NCBI GenBank assembly: GCA_030180075.1
Contig: JASNJN010003339.1
Span: 1-26,139, forward strand
Origin: Mikrocytos mackini
Lineage: Eukaryota > Endomyxa > Ascetosporea > Mikrocytida > Mikrocytiidae
Direction: 5' to 3'
DNA length: 26,139 bases
A model generated the notes under the pieces. The model was not told the origin of the DNA and ran no database searches. It saw nothing but the letters and a program-made list of their open reading frames with translations. Positions 1 through 10,899 of this stretch are shown here, in pieces. The position numbers and the translations under genes are program-made. The stretch's first letter is position 1. Each line of letters starts with the position of its first letter.

Positions 1-2238
1 TTTTCCATTTTGAAAATGTCACTTTGCGCTCTTTTGATTCTAAGTGCCTCATTTGGTTCAGTACCTTTCCGGTACCAAATTACCCAAAATAAAATTTAAC
101 TTTCGAAAAAATGTGTTGAAAATAACAAATGGGAACGAATGTTAAATCTAAGCTCTTAAGTTGGAACTTCTTGGGATCAGGTGCCTATTTTCCACACGCA
201 TCGCAGCGATATCTGCCTTGGTTGTGGGGTTGTTCAAATGACAAGAAGCACGTCGCTGGCGTGTCGGGCCCGGCAAAGTTGCCTGGCCACAGTTTGTTAA
301 AATTATTTTGATAAATTTTAAATTTTAATTTTTCCGAAGTCATATACAACAATACAGAGGTTGGGTTGATAAAATATCCCCTATACGATACTGTTGAATT
401 GTACAAAGGCTTATACAACATTTATATCCGTTACCTCCCCTCATACGACAACACTACAACACTACAAATCGACAACACGACAACCACGGTGGGGAAGTTT
501 TTGACACATGGTTTAAACCATGGAGGTTTAAACCGGATATTACCGTCACGTCATAAACCTTTTTGACACCAAAAATGTCAAAAACCTCGATTTATAGTGG
601 GAAAATATTTTCGGCATTTTCAGATTGGAAATTTCGGACTTTTGGGGTAAAAATAAATTCGGATTATAAGTTCACGAAATCACTCATGAATGGATCATTT
701 TGAAAATTTCTAAATGTATAATTCTTGTTAGTTACTATATTACACGTATCTAATAATCTTTTCCGTTAATTCAATCATATTTCAAAAATAATTTTTCAAT
801 TTTCCATTTTGGTTTTAACCCTGTTTTCTCCGGTTAAAACCACTGTCATGTCCAAAAGGGTTTTTGATTGTCCAAAACCCCACCCCGACGACAACACTAC
901 AACACTACAACACATGTCGAACAAATCTGGAAAAAAGTGTACTCTAAAATTTCCGAATTTTTACAAGAAAAATTTTTTACGCATCAAAAGCTTAAAAATA
1001 AAACAAAAAGCATGGAACTTTTAAAAAATAAAATTTTTATCTAATTTTAACTCTTATCGTAGGGGTAATATATGTAAAATGACCTCCACAGCACTATTTT
1101 TGATAAAAATTTTATTTTTTAAAAGTTCCATGCTTTTTGTTTTATTTTTAAGCTTTTGATGCGTAAAAAATTTTTCTTGTAAAAATTCGGAAATTTTAGA
1201 GTACACTTTTTTCCAGATTTGTTCGACATGTGTTGTAGTGTTGTAGTGTTGTAGTGTTGTAGTGTTGTAGTGTTGTAGTGTTGTAGTGTTGTAGTGTTGT
1301 AGTGTTGTAGTGTTGTAGTGTTGTAGTGTTGTAGTGTTGTAGTGTTGTCGTCGGGGTGGGGTTTTGGACAATCAAAAACCCTTTTGGACATGACAGTGGT
1401 TTTAACCGGAGAAAACAGGGTTAAAACCAAAATTGAAAATTGAAAAATTATTTTTGAAATATGATTGAATTAACGGAAAAGATTATTAGATACGTGTAAT
1501 ATAGTAACTAACAAGAATTATACATTTAGAAATTTTCAAAATGATCCATTCATGAGTGATTTCGTGAACTTATAATCCGAATTTATTTTTACCCCAAAAG
1601 TCCGAAATTTCCAATCTGAAAATGCCGAAAATATTTTCCCACTATAAATCGAGGTTTTTGACATTTTTGGTGTCAAAAAGGTTTATGACGTGACGGTAAT
1701 ATCCGGTTTAAACCTCCATGGTTTAAACCATGTGTCAAAAACTTCCCCACCGTGGTTGTCGTGTTGTCGATTTGTAGTGTTGTAGTGTTGTCGTATGAGG
1801 GGAGGTAACGGATATAAATGTTGTATAAGCCTTTGTACAATTCAACAGTATCGTATAGGGGATATTTTATCAACCCAACCTCTGTATTGTTGTATATGAC
1901 TTCGGAAAAATTAAAATTTAAAATTTATCAAAATAATTTTAACAAACTGTGGCCAGGCAACTTTGCCGGGCCCGACACGCCAGCGACGTGTTTCTTGTCA
2001 TTTGAACAACCCCACAACCAAGGCAGATATCGCTGCGATGCGTGTGGAAAATAGGCACCTGATCCCAAGAAGTTCCAACTTAAGAGCTTAGATTTAACAT
2101 TCGTTCCCATTTGTTATTTTCAACACATTTTTTCGAAAGTTAAATTTTATTTTGGGTAATTTGGTACCGGAAAGGTACTGAACCAAATGAGGCACTTAGA
2201 ATCAAAAGAGCGCAAAGTGACATTTTCAAAATGGAAAA
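1..2238. repeat. Large near-perfect palindrome (foldback), arms about 1.04 and 1.14 kb
   Basis: Positions 1-1041 are repeated as the reverse complement at 1102-2238, leaving a unique loop of about 60 bases (1042-1101). By eye the arms are almost identical: I found one substitution (C at 805 against A in the mirror position) and one length difference of 96 bases, caused by 12 more units of an 8-bp repeat in the right arm. Pairing continues right up to base 1, so the left edge may lie outside the window. Short open frames in the arms occur in mirrored pairs and resemble no protein I know, so I treat the arms as non-coding. The arms also contain the small palindrome GGTTTAAACC (near 530 and 1705). 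It could be a foldback element, a recent inverted duplication or an amplification artefact. Confidence 0.85.
1231..1348. repeat. 8-bp tandem repeat (TGTTGTAG)n, about 14-15 units
   Basis: The unit TGTTGTAG runs about 14-15 times in the right arm of the palindrome. The mirror tract in the left arm (889-914) has only about 2-3 units. A second short tract of the same kind (about 449-490 and its mirror about 1750-1790) has equal length in both arms. The difference is exactly 12 units, as expected for replication slippage or unequal exchange after the arms formed. Confidence 0.9.
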
Positions 2239-2437
2239 TATTAGGCCTCATTAATGAAATATATTGACCCTAATACTTTTGTTTGAAGTTGGAGGCAATT
2301 GATTTTTGTTAGTCATAAATATAATTAATAAAATAAATTACCTATCTAATATTTAAAGACGGAGTATTTTACACTTATCAATCTATATTTTCACTTTTTA
2401 GAAATCACTCTGCGCTCTTTTGATTCTAAGTGCCTCA
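2188..2437. mobile_element. 250-bp miniature inverted-repeat element
   Basis: The ends are 33-bp terminal inverted repeats beginning TGAGGCACTTAGAATC (2188-2220) and ending GATTCTAAGTGCCTCA (2405-2437), with one mismatch. The interior is AT-rich with no coding potential. No clear target-site duplication is visible, so the superfamily is not assigned. Its first 51 bases lie inside the right arm of the 1-2238 palindrome, and the mirror copy of that terminus is at about 2-51. Confidence 0.6.
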
Positions 2438-2809
2438 AATATTGTCGTACATGAAAGAACACATTAGCTTTAATAAGTTATTGTTGAAGGGGAGTTATTA
2501 ACGGAGAAGAGTTAATAACGAATAATGGGACAATTTTAAACCTATAATTAATTATTATTAATTAAGGCACTATCGCCTGGCCACTTCAGCCCTTCCTTGT
2601 GAAACCAATGGATTCCGTTCCAACTTGGTGGTTCACTTTGTTTATCCCCAGCCTCATCCTGGTTTACCCTGGGCGTTTTTCAGACCATATGATCACCCAG
2701 TAAAAACCACTTGTTTTCAAATACTACTCCCTTTGCTGGGGTTCGGCGTGTATGTGGCTGGTCAGGTTACTAGGGTATTACCACGTTGCTGTGGTATCAA
2801 ATTTTGTAC
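2438..2809. other. Unassigned stretch with one less AT-rich block
   Basis: No gene is recognised. There is a 9-bp perfect hairpin (GTTATTAAC at 2494-2502 pairing with GTTAATAAC at 2511-2519). The block at about 2575-2795 is clearly less AT-rich than its surroundings and could be a fragment of an old transposon or a SINE. I see no A-box/B-box pair and no recognisable protein in any frame. The 67-codon frame at 2625-2828 resembles nothing known. Confidence 0.4.
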
Positions 2810-4360
2810 TTTTTTCACAAAATTCTGATTTTTTCACAAAAATTCGATTTCGTCACAAATTTGTGTATGTTGTCACATTTTTAAATTCCATAATCTGAAG
2901 TACAATGTCAGTTTAGGTGGAATTAAACATGCTACAGATTTTTTATTTGCATTTGAAACAAATTCCGATGTTTTTGTATAATTTTTAAATTATGAACACA
3001 AAAATGTCATTCATTAATGAGAAAAAATTTCAAATATAAATTTCCTAATAAAAAATTATTTTTGCTAAAATAGCGTTTTTATGTTCTAATTAAAATTTTT
3101 GAAAAAAAATTTTTTTGGATTTTTCGAAGGGGGTGCATCAGATGGTTTTCAAAAAATGTCGGACCATAAAAACTCAAAATTTTGCATGAAATTTTTTTTG
3201 AAATTTATTTAGCAAATGTATTTTTGAGAGATCTACAAAAAGATACTTTCCAAAAATTTCATAGAATTTTCAATCAATTTAATATGAAAATTTTCGAAAT
3301 TTAGGTCAAAATTCGCCTTTTTTGAGTCCTCAATATATCAAGTATTTTTTCGAAAATTTTTCTCAAAATTGTTTTATCGTTAAGATTTCGCCCGTTAAAA
3401 GCTGTAAAAAAATTTTCAGAAAAAATTTTGTATAAAAATCATACATTTTCGTTTGCGACTTTTTGAGCCAAAATCAAAATTTTTGGTACAAAAAATTCGA
3501 AAATTTTTTTTGATAAGAATTTACATTTAAGCACTATACATACTAAATTAACATGCCACTTGAGTTATAAAACGATTTTTGGTGGATTTTTCGAATTTTT
3601 TGTACCAAAAATTTTGATTTTGGCTCAAAAAGTCGCAAACGAAAATGTATGATTTTTATACAAAATTTTTCTGAAAATTTTTTTACAGCTTNNAACGGGN
3701 GAAATCTTAACGATAAAACAATTTTGAGAAAAATTTCAAAAAAATACTTGATATCTTGAGGACTCAAAAAATGCGAATTTTAACCTAAATTTCGAAAATT
3801 TTCATAAAAAATTGATTGAAAATTCTATGAAATTTTTGGAAAGTATCTTTTTGTAGGTCTCTCAAAAATACATTTGCTAAATAAATTTCAAAAAAAATTT
3901 CATGCAAAATTTTGAGTTTTTATGATCCGACATTTTTTGAAAACTACCTGATGTACCCCCTTGGAAAAATCCAAAAAAAATTTTTTTTCAAAATTTTAAT
4001 TAGACCATAAAAACGCTGTTTTCATCACCAAAAAAATTTTATTCCAAAAATTTTTTATTAGGAAATTTGTATTTGAAAATTTTATACCTTTATAGAAAAT
4101 CAAGTTTTTACCGAATTTACAAAGCAGTGGAAATTTTGAAATTCAAGTTCAAAATTTTTTACTGATAATAATTTACAGAAATTTTTAAACCGACCCATTA
4201 AATTTTAAATTGTTGAACTGCATTTTTTTGATCATTTTTAAGACTTCCATTTCTAAAAAAACGGGGAAAATGGTAGGAATCGGGGAAAATGAAAAACTGC
4301 GGGGAAAATGAAAAAAATTCGGGGAGAATGCAAGAAAAATGGGGGAAATGAAGTGGAGCC
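2810..4360. mobile_element. Foldback element, copy A
   Basis: This is a non-coding element in four parts: a left array of about four diverged CACAAA-type units (2810-2885); an inverted repeat with outer limits at about 3024 and 4082 and a loop at about 3509-3583; a unique stretch (about 4083-4261); and a right array of five units of about 20 bp starting CGGGGAAAATG (4262-4360), ending GAAGTGGAGCC. The order of parts and most of the sequence recur in copy B at 5011-6496. The arms differ by scattered substitutions and small indels, so the inverted repeat is not a recent assembly mirror. No transposase is present. Frames in the arms are AT-rich and appear as mirrored shadows. Superfamily unknown. 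Confidence 0.65.
4262..4360 (+). repeat. Terminal array of CGGGGAAAATG units, copy A
   Basis: Five imperfect units of about 18-20 bp, each beginning with CGGGG or GGGGG followed by AAAATG, GAATG or AAATG and an A-rich tail. The array ends GAAGTGGAGCC, exactly as in copy B. The order of unit variants differs from copy B, so the array has been reshuffled since the copies separated. Confidence 0.8.
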
Positions 4361-5010
4361 TAAAAATTGCCCAAAATTGCTTTATTGCCTTTTATTGCTT
4401 TTAAATATCGCCACCAGAGTAGACATTCAAAGTCTTGATCTTGATCGAGATGATTATCGAAACGAGGTAATTTTCGATATTTAATAACATAGAAATTTAG
4501 GCTGAAATACTCCTTTAAAATAAAACATATTCCATTTTATGGAACTTTAAACATTCAAACAATATCCATTATGTATTCGGTAACAAATTTATACATTTGT
4601 TTTCTATAATATGGCCAATTTATGGTAATTTAGTCGTATTTTTGAAAATTTTCATGTATTCAGTAATTGCAGATATGAGTGTAATTTTAATGAAATTTGG
4701 AGAAAGGGTGGGAAAAAATCATGACAAATGCTTAAATATCGATATATCATATCGACTATACATTTCGAGATATCGATTCAAATCATTTTCGATAAAATTT
4801 GGAATGTCTAATCATACAGGACACGAGAAGAGACTGTGTTCTCAACATGCTAGCCGGTTTAGGCCTTTCTCTCAACATTGACCCTGACCCCTTTACGGTG
4901 GGGCCGTAGGGTTTACTGATATGCATGACCTTACGGGATTTTTGAAAATTTAAAATTTTTTTGTTATGTGTGATGATAGTTTTAGACCCAAATTATGGCT
5001 GGAATTCAAT
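4361..5010. other. Unassigned stretch between the two foldback copies
   Basis: No gene, RNA or repeat end is recognised. The 94-codon open frame at 4597-4881 resembles no known protein and has no supporting feature. A slightly GC-richer patch at 4880-4915 contains an imperfect hairpin (CCCTTTACGG, then CCGTAGGG). Confidence 0.35.
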
Positions 5011-6496
5011 CTGCCACAAATTCTTCCATCTGCCACAAATTATTCTGACAGCCACAAATTCTATTTGCCGCAGATTTTGAATTTGAATTTTAAAAAATTT
5101 CTCCATTTTTATTGAATTTCAATTTTCTGAGCAAAAAAAAATTTTTTTTTGCGATTTTCAAAAATTGAATTTTTGCCCATGAAAAAAATTTCAAATACAA
5201 ATTTCCTAATAAAAAATTTTTGGAATAAATTTTTTTTGGATTTTTCAAAGGGGGTACATCAGGTAGTTTTCAAAAAAAGTCAGACCATAAAAACTCAAAT
5301 TTTTTCATGAAATTTTTTTTGAAATTTATCTACCTAACGTGTTTTCGAGAGATCTACAAATAGATACCTATAAAAATTTTCATGGATTTTCCAGTCGAGT
5401 TAATATCAAAAAATTAAAAATTCGGGTTAAAATCCACCTTTTTTGGGTCGTCCATATATCAAGTATTTTTTCGAATTTTGATCTCAAAATTGTTTTGTCG
5501 TTAAGATTTCCCCCGTTAAAAGCCGTAAAAAAATTTTGTATAAAAATCTTATATTTTTGTATGCGACTTTTTGGACCAAAATCAAAATTTTTGGATCAAA
5601 AAATTCGAAATTTTTTTTTGATGGAAATCTCAAAAAATTTACCAAAAATCATTTTATTACCCAAGTGCCATGTTAATTTGATATTTATAGTGTTTAAATA
5701 TAGATTTCCATCAAAAAAAAATTTTCGAATTTTTTGAACCAAAATTTTTGATTTTAGACCAAAAAGTCGCATATGAAAATATANGATTTTTATACAAAAT
5801 TTTTCTGAAATTTTTTTTACAGCTTTTATCGGGTGAAATCTTAACGACAAAACAATTTTGAGATAAAAATTCGAAAAAATACTTGATATATNGNCGACCC
5901 AAAAAAGGTGAATTTTAACCCAAATTTTTNATTTTTTGATATTAACTCGACTGGAAAATCCATGAAAATTTTTATAGGTATAATTTTGTAGATCTCTCGA
6001 AAACACGTTAGGTAGATAAATTTCAAAAAAAAATTCATGAAAAAATTTGAGTTTTTATGGTCCGACTTTTTTTGAAAACTACCTGATGTACCCCCTTGGA
6101 AAAATCCAAAAAATTTTTTTTTCAAAATTTTTAATTAGATCATAAAAACGCTGTTTTCGTCACCAAAAAAATTTGATTTTCAGAATTTTTTATTAGGAAA
6201 TTTGTATTTGAAAATTTTATACCTTAATAGAAAATCAAGTTTTTACCGAATTTACAAAGCAATGGAAACTTTGAAATTCAAGTTCAAAATTTTTTACTGA
6301 TAATAATTTACAGAAATTTTTAAACTGACCCATTAAATTTTAAATTGTTGAACTGCATTTTTTTGATCATTTTTAAGACTTCCATTTCTAAAAAAACGGG
6401 GAAAATGNTNGGAATCGGGGAAAATGAAAAAAATTCGGGGAGAATGCAAGAAAAACGGGGAGAATGCAAGAAAAACGGGGAAAATGAAGTGGAGCC
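5011..6496. mobile_element. Foldback element, copy B
   Basis: Sister of copy A with the same order of parts: left array of four CCACAAATT-type units (5011-5075), inverted repeat with outer limits at about 5183 and 6219, loop at about 5631-5700, a unique stretch, and a right array of CGGGGAAAATG units (6397-6496) ending GAAGTGGAGCC. The unique stretch and right array lie in the same direction as in copy A, but the loop is the reverse complement of the loop in copy A. Several Ns fall in the right arm and array. No coding capacity is recognised. Confidence 0.65.
6397..6496 (+). repeat. Terminal array of CGGGGAAAATG units, copy B
   Basis: Five units of about 20 bp. Units three and four are identical to each other here, whereas copy A has only one unit of that type, suggesting duplication of a unit within the array. 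Confidence 0.8.
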
Positions 6497-6700
6497 AGAT
6501 TTATAGCATTCAAACCTATTTATCTCTCACAAACTATATATATTGAATATAGTTGCAACTCTAAAACATAGAAACCGTGCCTTGGGAAGCTGTGATTGTT
6601 ATTGACAAGATATGTAGTCCGCAAGCATCATTTATACAACATATCCCATAATGTCGATTTTCTAAAAATTTTAAAATAATCGTCATGTACAACTGGATCA

Positions 6701-6806
6701 TATATAAACCGTCTAATAAAAAAAATTTTAATGTTAAAAATCCAAAGTTAAAACATTAAAATTTGGATTTTAAACATTAAAATTTTTTTTATTAGACGGT
6801 TTATAT
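6701..6806. repeat. Hairpin with about 45-bp stems
   Basis: Positions 6701-6746 pair with 6762-6806 almost perfectly around a 15-base loop. The outer stem reads TATATAAACCGTCTAATAAA. A partial direct repeat of the inner stem follows at about 6807-6846. It could be a tiny foldback element; no target duplication or coding region is seen. The flanking 6497-6700 shows nothing recognisable. Confidence 0.7.
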
Positions 6807-6899
6807 AAAAAAAATATTAATGTTAAAAATCCAAAGTTAAAACTAGATTAAGCTTGATCAGAACGTTTTAAAACATAAATTAAATTTTCGTATTTAAAT

Positions 6900-7293
6900 T
6901 CATTTAAAAAGATTTACCCAATTCTCATTTAATAACAGTCTTATTTTCAAATTCTCTGCACTTATTCGGTTCTTTCTCCAATAACTTAGGTGTTTGGCTC
7001 TTGGAAACAATCGTTCTACTGGTCCGTTTGAAAATATAAAACTTTTCATCTTTAAATATTCCGAATGTAATCTTGGAAACTGCCTTTTGTATTTACTCCA
7101 ATAACTGTCTACTTCTTGTGTACTTTTAACATTCTCATAATCTGTCATTTCATCTTTTATATTCAAACACGTAGTTTCATTACTCTGTGTGAATTCATTC
7201 TCCATGATTTGACTTATATCGACTTTGTTTTCTATTTCGCTTTCCGCTTCCTCATTTTGTTCTTTGATTGAATCCTTTTTCGTAAGAGTTTGN
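6900..7293 (-). pseudogene. hAT transposase C-terminal (dimerization) fragment
   Basis: Read on the minus strand, an open frame runs from about 7293 down to a stop near 6900. The first part is acidic and low in complexity. The last about 70 residues match the hAT dimerization domain layout: YW, then FPRL, then a segment ending GPVERLF, then NRIS and a leucine-rich end with ENW. The family usually has ERxFS; here it reads ERLFP. The N-terminal zinc finger and the DDE catalytic core are absent. The frame runs out at Ns (7293, 7295), immediately before a snapback junction containing Helitron sequence, so the element was probably cut off there. It is distinct from the hAT at 23612-26139. Assignment to hAT is fairly safe; the subfamily is unknown. 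Confidence 0.65.
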
Positions 7294-7313
7294 GNAAAAT
7301 GTTCATAAATGAC

Positions 7314-7495
7314 ATATTTAACATTTTATTTAGTTATTATTATTACTAAGTTCTTTTAATCTCTCATATTATTCGATCCTTATTTTCATCGGTATTTGCA
7401 GATTAAAAACAGCTTACCGATGAAAATAAGGATCGAATAATATGAGAGATTAAAAGAACTTAGTAATAATAATAACTAAATAAAATGTTAAATAT
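7314..7495. repeat. Perfect-looking snapback of Helitron 3' sequence
   Basis: Stems 7314-7394 and 7415-7495 are reverse complements without a mismatch that I can see, with a 20-base loop. The right stem and loop are Helitron sequence corresponding to about 18895-18990 (the last codons of the helicase and the sequence after its stop). The left stem is an inverted copy of the same bases. This is the structure expected from a fold-back template switch. Confidence 0.85.
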
Positions 7496-7872
7496 CTTTC
7501 TTGATTATGTTTAGTAGTTTTTATAATACTATAAAAGCTAAATTATTCTTATATTTTGTAACATAATTTTTTTGTTAATTTTAAATTTAAGTTTAGGTTT
7601 CTTAATATTTATTAATATGAAATATGAAAAAATATTTTCAATATATCACAGCTATATGGGGTATTATTTGTTATAAACTATTTACTTTAAAACTATATTC
7701 CCATGTAATTAAAGCTGTTAATTACCCCAATTTTCATAAAAATAAATATTTTTTAATCGGTATATTTTCTCGACTATATCTTAAACTTATTATTTTATAC
7801 TCTATAATATATTCAATCGTATATTAAGTATCAAAATAATTCGTTGTATTTATAAATAATCTTCCTTCTTTA
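7391..7872 (+). mobile_element. Helitron 3'-end fragment, plus strand
   Basis: This stretch aligns throughout with 18893-19372 of the large plus-strand Helitron: the last codons of the helicase and about 390 bases of AT-rich 3' untranslated sequence. Similarity stops in both at about CTTCxTTCTTTAA, which may mark the element's 3' end. I do not see a standard CTRR end with hairpin there. The 67-codon frame at 7624-7827 lies in this untranslated part and is not regarded as a gene. Confidence 0.75.
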
Positions 7873-8311
7873 ACACTTTGAGTGCGTGCGTTTGTCAGGG
7901 CATATTAAGTTTTGGAGACTACTGGCGTTGAAATATGTTCCTTGTTAAACATTATGTATCATATATAGGAAAATGTTCGAAATGTCGTGTGAAGTTTAGA
8001 CATGAGAATGTAACATGTAAATTTTAAAATTTCGAATTTAGGTTTTTCGTTTGTAAAGGCGCCATCTATTTATTGTTTTATAGTTTCTGTTTTGTGCGAA
8101 TTCCGAAATGTTCTGTTACCTAGGCTAAGAGTTTATAGTTTCTGAAATGTATAAAATTATATTGAATGAATTTGAACAAAAAGAGGTAATTAACAACAAC
8201 ATTTAATGTACCAGTGGTATGTCTATTCTAAACGTATATGTTCTCTTTAAAAATAAAAATTTAAATTTCAAGAAAAGCATCAGGCTAACGTCCAAGTGAG
8301 ATCCATTCTAA
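7873..8311. other. Unassigned stretch between two Helitron fragments
   Basis: This separates the 3'-end fragment (up to 7872) from the helicase fragment (from 8312). It does not match the corresponding part of the complete Helitron copy. No protein or RNA gene is recognised, and I could not support an identification as a solo terminal repeat. It could be an insertion or unique host DNA. Confidence 0.35.
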
Positions 8312-9100
8312 ACAAACTATNCATAANNNNGCAAATCTCCCCATAACAAAACCAAGAGAAAAAGAATTGTCAGGTAAAACCCTATTTAAAATGCAAGAGA
8401 AGTTTAAAAATAAGAAATATCTTCTGATTGATGAATTTTCAATGTTAGGTCAGTTCGAGTTTTTTGGTTGGATTCTAGACTCAAACAAATAATGAGTAAC
8501 GATGAAATTTTTGGAGGACTTTCTGTGATTCTTTGTGGTGATATATTTCAACTACCACCCGTAAAGAGTCATCCTTTATATGAAAAAACAATACAAAAGA
8601 TTTGAAGAACAATTTGGTTTTTTTCTTTATCGTGAGTTCAACCAAATATTTATAATGGATAAAATAATGAGACAACAAGGAAATGAATCCGACATATTTG
8701 TCTCACTTTTAGAAAATCTTAGGATCGGGAATCCATGTGTCAACGATTGGGTTTATTTAAAAAATAATTTTATCTAATATGAAGATTTAACCTTACTAAC
8801 TACAACAATAAGATTGTTTGCAACCCCTAATTATGCAAAATTATATAATCTTCAACAAATATCAAATTCATCAGATAAATTATCTTGTTCAATTTCCAAT
8901 GATTCTAATCCTAATATAAAGAACAGAAATACGGAATTATTCGGAGGCCTTGAATCATGCCTTTATTTGTTATTGAATTCTCCATATTATCTGACATCAA
9001 ATTTAAACGTTGGACTTGGGTTGGAAAATGGAACGATGGGTATGTTAAGAGATGTTCTTTTCAATAATGTCAAAGGGAAATTTCATCCTCACATTNTTAA
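8312..9100 (+). pseudogene. Helitron PIF1-helicase fragment, plus strand
   Basis: This aligns with about 17820-18605 of the plus-strand Helitron. Recognisable pieces include LLIDEFSMLG (Walker B region), ILCGDIFQLPPV, and the region ending NGTMGMLRDVLF and GKFHPHI. It stops before helicase motifs V and VI. It differs from the other copies by scattered substitutions and small indels: about 8453-8470 lacks one T of a run, an inserted base near 8583 shifts the frame, and a stop lies at 8774. Ns at 8321 and 8327-8330 fall where the two long copies share a frame break; counting bases, this copy could be in frame there. It meets the minus copy head-to-head at about 9100-9109, both arms ending at the same point of the gene. 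Confidence 0.85.
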
Positions 9101-9108
9101 ATNNNATT

Positions 9109-10899
9109 TAAGAATGTGAGGATGAAATTTCCCTTTGACATTATTGAAAAGAACATCTCTTAACATACCCATCGTTCCATTTGCCAACCCAAGTTCAACG
9201 TTTAAATTTGATGTCAGATAATATGGAGAATTCAATAACAAATAAAGACATGTTCCAAGGCCTCCGAATAATTCCGTATTTTTGTTCTTTATATTAGGAT
9301 GAGAATCATTGGAAATTGAACAAAATAATTTATCTGATGAATTTGATATTTGTTGAAGATTATATAATTTTGCATCATTATTGGTTGCAAACAATCTTAT
9401 TGTCGTAGTTAGTAAGGTTAAATCTTCATGGTAGATAAAATTATTTTTTAAATAAACCCAATCGTTGACACATGGATTCCCGATCCTAAGATTTTCTAAA
9501 AGTGAGACAAATATGTCGGATTCATTTCCTTGTTGTCTCATTATTTTATCCAATATAAATATTTGGTTAAACTCACGATAAAGAAAAAACCCAAATTGTT
9601 CTTCAAATCTTTTGTATTGTTTATCATATAAAGGATGACTCTTTACGGGTGGTAGTTGAAATATATCACCACAAAGAATCACAGAAAGTCCTCCAAAAAT
9701 GTCATCGTTACTCATTATTTGTTTGAGTCTAGAATCCAACCAAAAAAACTCGAACTGACCTAACATTGAAAATTCATCAATCAGAAGATATTTCTTATTT
9801 TTAAACTTCTCTTGCATTTTAAATAGGGTTTTACCTGACAATTCTTTTCCTCTTGGTTTTGTTATGGGGAGATTTACGTTTTATGAATAGTTTGTACATC
9901 ATTTCCTATATTCATCGCGGCTTTCCTTGTGGTTGCAGTTAACACAATACTTTTCTTCAACTTGTTTTTTAATAATTTTATTAGAAATGTTTTCCCTGTT
10001 CCTGCAGATCCTAATATAATTACCAAATTTTGCGAAGTTATTTTGTTTAATTCATTATTTGAAAAAAAATCATATATGTCTTTTTGTTTTTTTGTTAATT
10101 TAATATCAGGTGCGTTGTCCACAATGGTGAGATTATTCTGGCTTGTATATCCGTATATTTCGTCAATATTTTCAACCAGAACACTGTATTTTATTAAAGA
10201 GTTTTCATTTTCTATTAAAGTTATATTTTTATTATTAATTTCAACACGCCCCGTCAGTAACTTATTTAAGTTATTTTCCTCATNGTAGATTATGTTTGAA
10301 TCGGAATTGGTATTTATCTCGGCCAACAAACAACCAAACAAAGAATGATCTTCCATGGCATTGGCACTATCATGATTAGTTATGTGGTCTATAACAGATG
10401 TTTCAGTGTGATTATCACCAGGAATAAGACTTGTAAATTTTCCAAAATTAATAAATTCAGGATGGTTATCTGTATATGATTCCCATTCACAAATTAAAAT
10501 AGCTTTTTCTGGTTCGCTGAATATATGATCAAGCCCATTAGATAATTCAGTCCACGGCTTGAATTGGATAAGTTGCAATAGACAATATTTGTAATATTTT
10601 TCAGATCCTTTGGTGTAGATAAAATTCGGAATAAATTTTACAACTTTCTATTTGGTTTCCGATTTTCTCTTACACAATTTGTTATTTTTAATAAAATATT
10701 TACTTATAAATTGATATAAATTTAAGGATGACAAATCTTGTCTTCTATTCTTATAAAAGTACAAAATACTGTGTTTAACGATATCACGATTGTTTATTGT
10801 AGACAAATTAAGTTCCTTACAATCAAACAAATTTATAGTAACAAATTCCAAAGAACTTTTATATAAAGGGAGACCTTGCAGTATATGTGAGCATTCCAT
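9109..10899 (-). pseudogene. Helitron PIF1-type helicase segment, minus copy
   Basis: This comprises three open stretches on the minus strand: 10648-10899 (linker starting MECSHILQGLPLY), 9874-10578 (linker plus Walker A GSAGTGKT at about 9987-10010) and 9089-9841 (Walker B region IDEFSM, then GDIFQLPPV). A TAG stop replaces a Glu codon near 10648. The frame changes between the Walker A part and the Walker B part at about 9865-9880, at the same place as in the plus copy. The protein stops at GKFHPHIL, lacking motifs V and VI that are needed for ATP-driven unwinding. The family unwinds DNA 5' to 3' ahead of the displaced Helitron strand. Confidence 0.82.

Noticed and set aside
129-1024. Short open frames in the left palindrome arm, mirrored in the right arm
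   Set aside because: They are AT-rich or repeat-derived (for example runs of NTTTLQHY from the 8-bp repeat), match no family I recognise, and appear only as mirror copies.
1231-1348. Possible CRISPR-like or telomeric array
   Set aside because: Units are 8 bp without spacers, inside a eukaryotic-looking palindrome; it is a simple tandem repeat.
2575-2795. tRNA-derived SINE or tRNA gene in the less AT-rich block
   Set aside because: No A-box and B-box pair and no cloverleaf could be found by eye.
5339-6006. Frames of 132 and 136 codons in foldback copy B
   Set aside because: They are on opposite strands of the inverted arms and mirror each other, with composition driven by A and T runs; no domain is recognisable.
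7873-8311. Possible solo long terminal repeat
   Set aside because: No paired ends, target duplication or tract next to it could be identified; there is not enough to name an element.
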